A DNA stretch of 13,387 nucleotides from contig JBBQWW010000095.1 in NCBI GenBank assembly GCA_038210245.1, positions 1 through 13,387 of the forward strand. The letters run 5' to 3'. Shown piece by piece: positions 5,749 to 12,515 of this stretch. The notes below the pieces were generated by a model. The model ran no database searches. It was not told the DNA's origin and saw nothing but the letters and a program-made list of their open reading frames with translations. Both the position numbers and the translations under genes were made by a program. Position 1 is the first letter of the stretch; each line of letters begins with the position of its first letter. The DNA is from Bog-756 sp038210245 (lineage in GTDB: Bacteria; Actinomycetota; Acidimicrobiia; Acidimicrobiales; RAAP-2).

Positions 5749-6975
5749 CTAGTCGCCCGGGATCCAACCGGGCGACGTCGTCGTCCGCCCGCGGGCCACG
5801 CTGGCGCCGATGTAGTTGCGCTGAGCCTCGACCGTCCCCGCCCCGATGCACAGGCCCCGGATATCTCGGTAGGCCCGCTCCAGTGGGTACTCCCGGCTAT
5901 AGCCGTAACCCCCGTGGATCTGGATGGCCTCGTCACAGACGAACTTGGCGGCCAGGTTGGCCGCCGTCTTGGCCATGGCCGTCTCCAGGGCCGGCGGGGT
6001 GCCCCCGGGTCCGGCCAGGCGCACCGCCCGGCCCAACAGCAGGCGCGCCCCCTCGAGGGATACAGCCATATCGGCCAACTTCCATTGGAGGCCCTGCAGG
6101 TCGGCGATGGGTCGCCCCCCGATGACCCGGTCCCGCATGTAGCCGGCCGACCGCTCCAGCGCACCCTGAGCAGCACCCACGCACATGGCGGCGTTACCGC
6201 ACCGCTCGTGATTGAGATGGGAGAGGAGCAGCTTGAACGGCTCTCCCGAAGTCGGGTCCCCAGCCACCAGGATGTCCTCCTCGGAGATGGCCACTCCGTC
6301 GAAGGCGATCTCGGACTCGGTGGCGGCATGGATGCCCATGCCCCGGTGCCGGCCCACCAGCGAGACCCCCTCCCGATCCATGGGAACGATGACCGCTCCG
6401 ATCCCGCGGGCGCCCTCGCCCCCAGGCCACCGGCACCAGACCAGCACGGCTGAGGCGGCGTGACCCAGGGTGGAGTAGTTCTTGTAGCCGTCGAGGCGCC
6501 AGGCGGCCGGCCCGTCCGGCTTGAGGGCGGTGCGCATCCCCTGGACCGCCGAACCGGCGTCGGGCTCGGTGATGCCGATGCTGATGATGGCCTCACCGTC
6601 GGCCACCGCCGGGAGCCACCGGTCCTGAAGGGCCGGCGACCCCAGGTGCTCGATGCCCCGTGGCGGTCCGTTGAAGGCCAACTGGCAGCAGATGGCCGTG
6701 GAGACGTCGTGGCGGGCGATCTCCTCCAGCACGATGGCCGCCTCCACGTCACCCAACCCGAGGCCGCCCCACTGCTCCCCGATGGTCACCCGGAACAGGT
6801 CGGCAGCGGCCATGGCGGCGATGGCTTCCCGAGGTACCTCCCCGGATTCGTCGTGCTCGGCGGCCCGGGGCGCCACTTCCCGGGCGGCTACCTCGCGGGC
6901 CAGCTGGCGGAGGGCCGCCTGGTCCTCGGTCTCGGCGTCCGGGTCGACGGCAGGGGTGGGGTGGGCTCCGGTCAT
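5749..6975 (-). CDS. Acyl-CoA dehydrogenase, isovaleryl-CoA dehydrogenase-type catalytic base
   Basis: This flavoprotein introduces an alpha-beta double bond into an acyl-CoA and passes electrons to electron-transfer flavoprotein. The 408 residues cover the full fold. The N-terminal helical domain spans about 15-130, the middle beta domain starts at ISIGITEPDAGS (131-142), and the C-terminal helical domain has QIHGGYGYSREYPLER (352-367). The medium-chain catalytic Glu position reads IGAGT (377-381), so it is Ala379. Instead Glu257 (LNHERCG) falls where isovaleryl-CoA dehydrogenase has its base Glu254. This swap is characteristic of the isovaleryl/long-chain subtype and suggests branched or bulky substrates. 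The ATG at 6975 begins two bases beyond the last base of the thiolase stop (6977-6979), with one base between, so the two are coupled. It is the last gene of the large minus-strand run. Confidence 0.92.
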   Translation of the reverse strand: MTGAHPTPAVDPDAETEDQAALRQLAREVAAREVAPRAAEHDESGEVPREAIAAMAAADLFRVTIGEQWGGLGLGDVEAAIVLEEIARHDVSTAICCQLAFNGPPRGIEHLGSPALQDRWLPAVADGEAIISIGITEPDAGSAVQGMRTALKPDGPAAWRLDGYKNYSTLGHAASAVLVWCRWPGGEGARGIGAVIVPMDREGVSLVGRHRGMGIHAATESEIAFDGVAISEEDILVAGDPTSGEPFKLLLSHLNHERCGNAAMCVGAAQGALERSAGYMRDRVIGGRPIADLQGLQWKLADMAVSLEGARLLLGRAVRLAGPGGTPPALETAMAKTAANLAAKFVCDEAIQIHGGYGYSREYPLERAYRDIRGLCIGAGTVEAQRNYIGASVARGRTTTSPGWIPGD

Positions 6976-6976
6976 C

Positions 6977-8182
6977 TCACGCCGAGAGCTCGGTGCCGAC
7001 CACGCCCACGAAGCTCACGCACTCCCCCGGCGCCCCACCCAGGTTGTGGGTGAGCCCCAGCGTGCGTCCGCCCTCGGTCACCGTGGTGATCTGGCGCTCC
7101 GGGGGGGCCTGCTGGCGGAGCTGGAGCCAGCACTCGAACAGCATGCGCAGCCCAGTGGCCCCGATGGGGTGGCCGAAGCTCTTCAGGCCACCGTCCGGAT
7201 TGATCGGCAGCTCACCGTCGCGGTCGAAGGTTCCGGCCATGACCTCCTTCCACGCCGTACCCCGATCGGCGAAGCCCAGGTCCTCCATGAGCACCAGTTC
7301 GGTGGGGGTGAAGCAGTCGTGCACCTCGGCCATGGCCAGCTGCGCCCTCGGGTCATCCACTCCGGCCTGCTGATAGGCATCGGCGGCCGATCGAACCACC
7401 TCTTCGAAGCTGGTGTAGTCGTAGTCGGGATCGATGGCACCGGCCGCCGGTCCGGCCACCAGGCTGAGACCCTTCACGTAGAGGGGGGAGTCGGTGTACT
7501 TGTAGGCGTCCTCGGCCCGGCAGATGATGGCGGCGGCGGCACCGTCGCTGACCCCGCTGCAGTCGAACACTCCGAGCTGCCCGGCCACCCGGGGTGAGGC
7601 GGCGATCTTCTCCAGCGAAACCTCCTTTTGATACTGGGCCCGTGGGTTCACCGCCCCGTTCTGATGGTTCTTCCAGGCGATGCGGTTGAGCACCGAGCCC
7701 ATCTCGTCAGGGTCCACGCCGTACTTGTGGCAGTAGGCCGGAACCAGAAAGGAGAAGGCGGCCGGGGAGCTGAGGGCGGCATTGGTACCGTCCCCCACCT
7801 TGTGGATCCCGGTCAGGCCGGAATAGCCGGAGTCTTTCAACTTCTCGACCCCGATGGCCATGACCAGTTCGTAGGCGCCGGAGGCCACGGCGTAGCAGGC
7901 GTTGCGGAAGGCCTCCGAACCGGTGGCGCAGAAGTTCTCCACGCGGGTCACCGGCTTGTACCCGATCTTGAGGGGCTTGGACAGGGTGATGCCGGAGTTG
8001 CCGGCGCCCAGGGTGCCCAGCCAGAAGGCGTCGATTGCGTCGATGGCCACCCCGGCAGAGGTGGTGCACTCCACGGCGGCGTCGGTCAGCAGGTCGTTGG
8101 TGCCCTGGTCCCATAGTTCGCCGAAGCGGGTACACCCCATCCCAACGATAGCCACCCGGTCGCGAATTCCCGTGCTGCTCAT
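6977..8182 (-). CDS. SCP2-type thiolase (acetyl-CoA acetyltransferase-like)
   Basis: It probably carries out thiolytic cleavage or Claisen condensation of acyl-CoA. The product has 401 residues from ATG 8182, which has AGAAGGAG ten bases upstream (8193-8200). The frame extends 11 codons further, but those overlap the previous gene. The nucleophile is Cys85 (ENFCATGSE). HDCF at 288-291 and GHPIGATG at 337-344 supply the two catalytic histidines, and Cys290 is the base Cys seen in SCP2 thiolases. NLGG follows at 380-383. All residues are intact, unlike Ltp2-type aldolases that lack the thiolase Cys and His. The ATG overlaps the stop of the HMG-CoA-synthase-like/DUF35 gene by four bases (ATGA). 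That tight coupling, and known DUF35-thiolase pairings, suggest the two proteins form a complex. Confidence 0.92.
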   Translation of the reverse strand: MSSTGIRDRVAIVGMGCTRFGELWDQGTNDLLTDAAVECTTSAGVAIDAIDAFWLGTLGAGNSGITLSKPLKIGYKPVTRVENFCATGSEAFRNACYAVASGAYELVMAIGVEKLKDSGYSGLTGIHKVGDGTNAALSSPAAFSFLVPAYCHKYGVDPDEMGSVLNRIAWKNHQNGAVNPRAQYQKEVSLEKIAASPRVAGQLGVFDCSGVSDGAAAAIICRAEDAYKYTDSPLYVKGLSLVAGPAAGAIDPDYDYTSFEEVVRSAADAYQQAGVDDPRAQLAMAEVHDCFTPTELVLMEDLGFADRGTAWKEVMAGTFDRDGELPINPDGGLKSFGHPIGATGLRMLFECWLQLRQQAPPERQITTVTEGGRTLGLTHNLGGAPGECVSFVGVVGTELSA

Positions 8183-9672
8183 GGCGTTGCCGCTCCTTCT
8201 GCTCGCTGGGCCCACGGTGCGGTGCCGTCGGCCTCCCCAAGGCTACCGTCGGAGACCGGCCGGGCCTTCCAGAAGTAGTTGTGGACGCCGTCGGTGCTGT
8301 ACAGACGGCGGAAGGTCATGGCCACCCTGGTCCCCACGGCCACCGCGTCGGGATCGACGTCGGTCATCTCCCCCCGGTAGCGACCTCCACCGTCAAAGTC
8401 GATGACCGCTCCGACCATGGGCGGCGAGAGGCTGAAGGCCAGCCGGTCGATGGTGAAGGTGGCCACGGTCCCCTCCAGGTCGGCCATGCGCTCGGGTTCC
8501 ATCTGATCGATGGCCCGACACGAGAGGCAGATCCGCGTGGGCGGAAGGTGGCGGAATCCGCAGGCCGTGCAGCGGCTGGCATTGAAGCCGAACTTCCAGC
8601 CCTCGGTCCGGTGGCTGGCGGGGGCATCGGGTCGCTCCGGATCAGGACGCCGGGGTGGCTCGCGGTGGAGCATGCCCCGCCACGAGAGGAAGACGGCGTA
8701 GGCCAGATCAGACCGTCCTTCGGCGACCAGGGTGGCCACGGCCCGAAGGCCGGCCTCCCGCCGGGCCTGCTGGACGGCGGCCAGGGCGTTCGTGGTACGC
8801 AACACCACGGCGTCGGCTCCGTCGGCCAGCTCCACTACCACGATGACCTGACCTGGCGTGGCCCGCTCCAACACGTCGGCCAGCAGCACGCCCGTCTGAG
8901 CCGACCCCAGGTTGCCGACTACCCCAGCGTGATCCGGAACTACCCGGTCGGCGGGTACCCCGAAGGACTTCTTGAGCCCGGCCACGGCCCGCGCCTGCAG
9001 GCCCGTGACGATGAGGTGGTCGATATCGGCGATGGCGACGCCGGCGTCCTTCAGGGCGCGGTCAAACGCCGATCGGGCCAGCGGGAGGTAGGCCTCCTCA
9101 CCGAATCGGTCCTCCCACTGGCGCGAGGCGGTCTCGCCAGGAACCCTCCATCGGTCGAGGAATTCGTCGGTGGCCGAGGCGTGGCCCAGCTGCTCGGTCA
9201 CACCACCCTCGGAAGCGAAGACGAAGGCCACAGCACCGTCACCGCCCTGGGTCTCGTCGGGGCCGCTGGGCAGGCCGGTGCGGAGGTCGGACACCACAGC
9301 CAGAGCGGGGGCACGGGCCCCGGCCAGGGCGGCCAACTGCATGGCAGCCCAGCCCGAGCGCACCGACCCGCACAGGTCGTAGGCACCGGACCCGGCGGCC
9401 AGTCCCAGCCCGGCGTGCACAGTGGTGGCGTTGGTCTTGTCCAGGTAGGCCGGCGCCGGGGTGGAGAAGAACAGGTCAGCGGGCTCCGGTGTCCCGGCGG
9501 CGGCGAGGGCCCGGCGGCCGGCTTCGACGGCCATGGACGTGGTGTCCTCGTCGTAGCTGGCCACGGCTCGCGTACCCCGTCCCCCGCCGGATCCGAACGC
9601 CTGGCCGATGGCCTTCCGTTCGAGGCGCCAGTACGGGAGGTAGACCCCCCACGACACGATTCCCGCTTCCAT
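8179..9672 (-). CDS. HMG-CoA-synthase-like domain fused to a zinc-ribbon/OB-fold DUF35 domain
   Basis: The 497 residues form two units. Residues 1-325 match the archaeal-type HMG-CoA synthase fold: GIVSWGVYLPYWRL at the N-terminus, DEDTTSMAVEA (41-51), GGDGAVAFVF (143-152) and GNLGSAQTG (253-261). A linker rich in Arg and Pro follows (331-359). Residues 360-480 are a DUF35 unit with a zinc ribbon (Cys368, Cys371, Cys382, Cys385) and an OB-fold. Aligned by eye with archaeal synthases, the catalytic Glu, Cys and His positions read Pro72, Val104 and Thr223. Cys101 lies nearby but out of register. The synthase part may thus be inactive or do other chemistry. ATG 9672 has AGAGAGG five bases upstream. 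The stop overlaps the thiolase start. By analogy with archaeal thiolase/synthase/DUF35 assemblies, it probably holds the thiolase and channels CoA esters (inference). Confidence 0.85.
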   Translation of the reverse strand: MEAGIVSWGVYLPYWRLERKAIGQAFGSGGGRGTRAVASYDEDTTSMAVEAGRRALAAAGTPEPADLFFSTPAPAYLDKTNATTVHAGLGLAAGSGAYDLCGSVRSGWAAMQLAALAGARAPALAVVSDLRTGLPSGPDETQGGDGAVAFVFASEGGVTEQLGHASATDEFLDRWRVPGETASRQWEDRFGEEAYLPLARSAFDRALKDAGVAIADIDHLIVTGLQARAVAGLKKSFGVPADRVVPDHAGVVGNLGSAQTGVLLADVLERATPGQVIVVVELADGADAVVLRTTNALAAVQQARREAGLRAVATLVAEGRSDLAYAVFLSWRGMLHREPPRRPDPERPDAPASHRTEGWKFGFNASRCTACGFRHLPPTRICLSCRAIDQMEPERMADLEGTVATFTIDRLAFSLSPPMVGAVIDFDGGGRYRGEMTDVDPDAVAVGTRVAMTFRRLYSTDGVHNYFWKARPVSDGSLGEADGTAPWAQRAEGAATP

Positions 9673-9677
9673 CCGGA

Positions 9678-9684
9678 CCTCTCT
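9678..9684 (-). promoter_or_regulatory. Ribosome binding site of the HMGCS-like/DUF35 gene
   Basis: AGAGAGG on the minus strand lies five bases before the ATG at 9672 and decides that start. The 144-bp gap upstream of it could hold a separate promoter, but I see no convincing -10/-35 pair. Confidence 0.6.
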
Positions 9685-9765
9685 CTTCTCTGCGTGTAGT
9701 GATGCGATGCTGACTGGTCGACTGCTGCGTGATCAACCTGGATGCTCCATGGCCTCCCGGCATGC

Positions 9766-9797
9766 GGTGCTTCCGGTGCTTTGGTGCTTGGGTACTT
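9766..9797. repeat. Short tandem repeat, GGTGCTT x3 plus one variant
   Basis: GGTGCTT occurs at 9766-9772, 9775-9781 and 9783-9789, and a variant GGTACTT at 9791-9797, so the period is 8-9 bases. On the minus strand this reads as repeated AAGCACC. It lies in the 144-bp gap between the acyl-CoA ligase stop and the HMGCS-like/DUF35 start, upstream of the latter. It could be a protein-binding array or slippage debris. Confidence 0.6.
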
Positions 9798-9816
9798 CGG
9801 TGGCCCTCACTCTGGT

Positions 9817-11367
9817 TCAGTGGTCGGCCTCCGCCAGGTCGGCAGCCCGGGCGCGGAGGGCCTGGCGATCGGGCTTGCCCACACCGAGCAGGGGGATCTC
9901 CTCCAGGTGGACCACCAGCTCGGGGGTCTTGAAGCGGGCCATCCCCTGATCGGCGAACCAGCGCCGGCACTCGTCGACGTCGATGGCCTCGCTCCCCACC
10001 ACAAAGGCGGCGACCCGCTCGCCGAGGCGTCGATCAGGACAGCCCACCACTACCGCCTGGCGCACCCCGGGATGCTGTTCAAGGACCCGCTCGACCTCAG
10101 CAGAGGCGATGTTCTCGCCCCCGCGGATAATCAGCTCCTTCAGCCGCCCGACGATGGACAGGCAGCCATCCGCATCGAGGACACCCACATCGCCCGTGGC
10201 GAACCATCCCCGGCGGACGGCCGCCCGGGTCTGGGCCTCCTCCCCGTACCCGATGAAGAGCTCCGGACCCCGCACCAGAACTTCGCCCCGCTGTCCCGTC
10301 AGCACCGGTCGGTCGGTGGCCGGATCCACGACCCGCACCTCTCCGTCGCCCACCGAGTGGCCGTCGGTGTCCCGGGCCCGATCGGGTGGATCGTCGAAGG
10401 TGCTGGTGGTGATCGTCGGAGCCTCCGTGGACCCGTAGGTCCGCTTGACCATGGCCCCGAACGCCTGGCGGGCGGTGTCGATGAACTCGGGAGTCACACC
10501 CATGGCCCCGCACGAGACCACCCGAAGACTCTGGACCCGGTCGTGATAGCCCGGCACATCCATCATCCCCACGAACAGTGTCGGCGGCCCGATCATGAAT
10601 GAGGCGCCGAACTCGCCGGCCAGGTGCACGCCTCGCTCGGCATTCCACTTCTCCATCAGGACCACGGTCATAGCCGCTGCGCCCGGCACCAGCACCGTGT
10701 TGAGCAGTCCGGACACGTGGGCCAACGGCGACGGCAGCAGACCTACATCGGTCGAGGTGAGACCGTGGGCCCGGACCATGGAGCGCGCCTTGTAGGCCAG
10801 GCTCCGATGGGTGTGCAGCACGGCTTTCGGATGGCCGGTCGAGCCCGAGGTGAACAGGATCACCGCGATGTCCGATCCCCTGGCCTGACCGTCGACGAAC
10901 GGGGGTGCCGTCAGCAGTTGGTCGAAGCGCAGGTCGTCGCCCCGAACCCCGACGGCATCGACCAGCCCGGCCAACGGTTGGCCCGCTGTACTGAGGGCAA
11001 CCACCGGATCCAGCTCGTCAAGCGCCCGGGCCACCTCGGCGGCACCCACCTGATGGTGGATGGGAGCGGCTACGGCTCCCAACCGCCAGCAGGCCCGGAA
11101 CAGCACCACGGCCTCCCACCAGTTGGGCAGCTGCCAGGTCACCACGCTTCCCCGTCGGACGCCCATCCGGCGTAGTCCACCGGCCACCGAGGACACCAGC
11201 CCCTCCAGTGTCCCCGCGTCGAGTTGCACGTCCCCGTCGACCACGGCCAGCGCCGACGCCGGTCGGGGGGAGCGGAGCATGGCGTCCAAGGTGGGCACGT
11301 CCCAGGCCCCGTCGGGTCGACGGTACCGGGACGCGCCGGGTTGGTGGTAGGTGGTGCGGAGCCTCAC
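9817..11367 (-). CDS. Acyl-CoA ligase (ANL superfamily, AMP-binding)
   Basis: It activates a carboxylic acid with ATP to an acyl-adenylate and then an acyl-CoA. The full 516 residues carry the ATP-binding P-loop LFTSGSTGHPKAV (171-183), YGSTEAP (311-317), TGD (391-393), and the hinge and RGGEN segment (407-419). The catalytic C-terminal lysine is Lys498 (GVGKPDR). The start is GTG 11367, with no strong Shine-Dalgarno; a start codon this close to the preceding crotonase stop (25 bases apart) suggests it is read as part of the same transcript. It is distinct from the second ligase at the right edge, which has a different C-terminal motif, so the cluster probably activates two different intermediates or acids. 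The substrate cannot be predicted from sequence alone. Confidence 0.92.
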   Translation of the reverse strand: MRLRTTYHQPGASRYRRPDGAWDVPTLDAMLRSPRPASALAVVDGDVQLDAGTLEGLVSSVAGGLRRMGVRRGSVVTWQLPNWWEAVVLFRACWRLGAVAAPIHHQVGAAEVARALDELDPVVALSTAGQPLAGLVDAVGVRGDDLRFDQLLTAPPFVDGQARGSDIAVILFTSGSTGHPKAVLHTHRSLAYKARSMVRAHGLTSTDVGLLPSPLAHVSGLLNTVLVPGAAAMTVVLMEKWNAERGVHLAGEFGASFMIGPPTLFVGMMDVPGYHDRVQSLRVVSCGAMGVTPEFIDTARQAFGAMVKRTYGSTEAPTITTSTFDDPPDRARDTDGHSVGDGEVRVVDPATDRPVLTGQRGEVLVRGPELFIGYGEEAQTRAAVRRGWFATGDVGVLDADGCLSIVGRLKELIIRGGENIASAEVERVLEQHPGVRQAVVVGCPDRRLGERVAAFVVGSEAIDVDECRRWFADQGMARFKTPELVVHLEEIPLLGVGKPDRQALRARAADLAEADH

Positions 11368-11392
11368 GCGGTCACGTCCGGAGATGCGCCGC

Positions 11393-12322
11393 TCAGCGCG
11401 CCGGCTCCGGACCCTCCACCGAATCCTTCTCGGACAAGCGGATCGGGGGAGCCGTCTTCCAGTTGGGAATGCCGTCCTGCTCCTCGGCCACCGGGTACTT
11501 GGACTCGTGGATCTCCGCCCAGTGGGAGTGATTGAGCTGGTGGAGGGTGAAGCAGGCCTGCAACGAGTTGTAGAAGCCCATGTTGTCCACGGTCTGGTTG
11601 ACCGACTCTTTGATGAGCAGCGCGGTCATCGTGGGCAGCTCGGCGATCCGGCGCGCGTAGGCCAAGGTGCGCTCCTCCAGATCGTCCACCGGAAACACCT
11701 TGCTGACCATGCCCAGTCGATGGGCCTCGTGGACATCGATGGCGTCACCGGTGAGCATGAGCTCCTTGGTGCGGCGGGGGCCGAACTCCCAGGGATGACC
11801 GAAGTACTCCACACCACACATTCCCAGCCGGGTCCCGACCACGTCGGCAAAGTAGACGTTGTCGGCCGCCACGATCAGATCGCAGGCCCACATCAGCATC
11901 AGGCCGGCGGCGTATACCGTGCCCTGCACCTGGGCCACAGTGATCTTCCGGAGGTTCCGCCAACGCATGGTGTTGGTGAAGTAGTAGTGCCATTCTTGGA
12001 GCATGCGCTGCTCGGCTCCCACCCGGGTGCCTCCGTTGATCGTCACCGATCGGTGCTGGTCGGGCCCGGGCGTCCGTTCGGCCGCCGCCTCCTTCGACCC
12101 CATGTCGTGACCCGAGGAGAAGAGCGGGCCGACCCCACCGAGGATCACCACTCGCACCTTGTCGTCCTCCTCGGCCCGCAGGAACGCCTCATCCAGCTCC
12201 ACGAGGAGGCCACGGTTCTGGGCATTGCGAGTCCCCGGGCGGTTGAGCAGGATGCGGACGATGGCGCCGTCGTCCAACTCCTCGTAGGAGATGTACTTAC
12301 CTTCTTGCGGGGTGTCGGGCAT
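11393..12322 (-). CDS. Crotonase-superfamily protein (enoyl-CoA hydratase-like), atypical active site
   Basis: The 309-residue product is about 40 residues longer than typical enoyl-CoA hydratases because of an insert at about 77-118 and a longer C-terminus. It shows LLNRPGTRNAQN (25-36), the oxyanion-hole segment FSSGHDMGS (68-76), and VQGTVYAAGLMLMWACD (132-148). Aligned by eye with rat enoyl-CoA hydratase, the catalytic glutamate positions read Met142 and Val162, so canonical hydration is doubtful. It looks like a conserved actinobacterial crotonase group with FADVVGTRLGMCGVE (158-172), known to me only by annotation. The start is ATG 12322 with GAGGAG ten bases upstream (12333-12338), which lies at the end of an unusual repeated leader. 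It precedes the ligase by 25 bases. Other reactions of the fold, such as C-C bond hydrolysis or isomerisation, are possible. Confidence 0.88.
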   Translation of the reverse strand: MPDTPQEGKYISYEELDDGAIVRILLNRPGTRNAQNRGLLVELDEAFLRAEEDDKVRVVILGGVGPLFSSGHDMGSKEAAAERTPGPDQHRSVTINGGTRVGAEQRMLQEWHYYFTNTMRWRNLRKITVAQVQGTVYAAGLMLMWACDLIVAADNVYFADVVGTRLGMCGVEYFGHPWEFGPRRTKELMLTGDAIDVHEAHRLGMVSKVFPVDDLEERTLAYARRIAELPTMTALLIKESVNQTVDNMGFYNSLQACFTLHQLNHSHWAEIHESKYPVAEEQDGIPNWKTAPPIRLSEKDSVEGPEPAR

Positions 12323-12329
12323 GCTCTCT

Positions 12330-12385
12330 CTACTCCTCTTCGGTTCTACTCATCGTCGGTACTACTCATCGTCGGTACTACTCAT
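12330..12385 (-). promoter_or_regulatory. Leader with three overlapping seven-codon mini-ORFs before the crotonase
   Basis: On the minus strand, ATGs at 12385, 12369 and 12353 each open a seven-codon frame ending in TAG. The peptides are MSSTDDE, MSSTDDE and MSRTEEE. They are 16 bases apart, so each lies in a different frame and overlaps the next by eight bases. The last ends at 12330, seven bases before the crotonase ATG, and its two final sense codons (GAG GAG) are the gene's own Shine-Dalgarno sequence. Whether they are translated is unknown. None has a good ribosome binding site of its own. Confidence 0.35.
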
Positions 12386-12388
12386 CGT
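12341..12388. repeat. Three tandem 16-bp repeats upstream of the crotonase gene
   Basis: The unit CGGTACTACTCATCGT occurs at 12357-12372 and 12373-12388 without change, and at 12341-12356 with one substitution (CGGTTCTACTCATCGT). A partial fourth copy (CGGTA) follows at 12389-12393. The Shine-Dalgarno region (12325-12340) is a diverged further copy: both contain an A/GAGTAG core on the minus strand. The unit length is not a multiple of three. Confidence 0.9.
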
Positions 12389-12431
12389 CGGTAGCGGGCG
12401 GGGTCGGTCCTGGGCGGGGATCAGCCCAAGC

Positions 12432-12437
12432 ACGCTA
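12432..12437 (-). promoter_or_regulatory. Possible -10 element (TAGCGT) of the minus-strand crotonase unit
   Basis: TAGCGT on the minus strand fits the TANNNT pattern. It lies immediately downstream of the TCAAGGGG array, which would then occupy the -35 to spacer region. Transcription would start near 12425, giving a leader of about 100 bases that contains the 16-bp repeats. No recognisable -35 box is present. A low-confidence inference. Confidence 0.25.
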
Positions 12438-12461
12438 CCCCTTGACCCCTTGACCCCTTGA
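12438..12461. repeat. Three perfect tandem 8-bp repeats (CCCCTTGA)
   Basis: CCCCTTGA is repeated at 12438-12445, 12446-12453 and 12454-12461 with no mismatch (TCAAGGGG on the minus strand). The array lies in the 193-bp gap between the partial ligase and the crotonase, upstream of the 16-bp repeats. It could be a binding array for a regulator or a slippage product. Confidence 0.9.
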
Positions 12462-12515
12462 CCTCGCCGACCACAAGAGCCTCGCTGCTCGGCCGCATGG
12501 CCAGGCCGGTTGGTC

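Noticed and set aside
8281..9699. A 472-residue open frame on the plus strand opposite the HMGCS-like/DUF35 gene
   Set aside because: It is rich in Gly, His and Val with no domain I recognise, and it mirrors a gene with clear motifs on the other strand. Long antisense frames are expected at this GC content.
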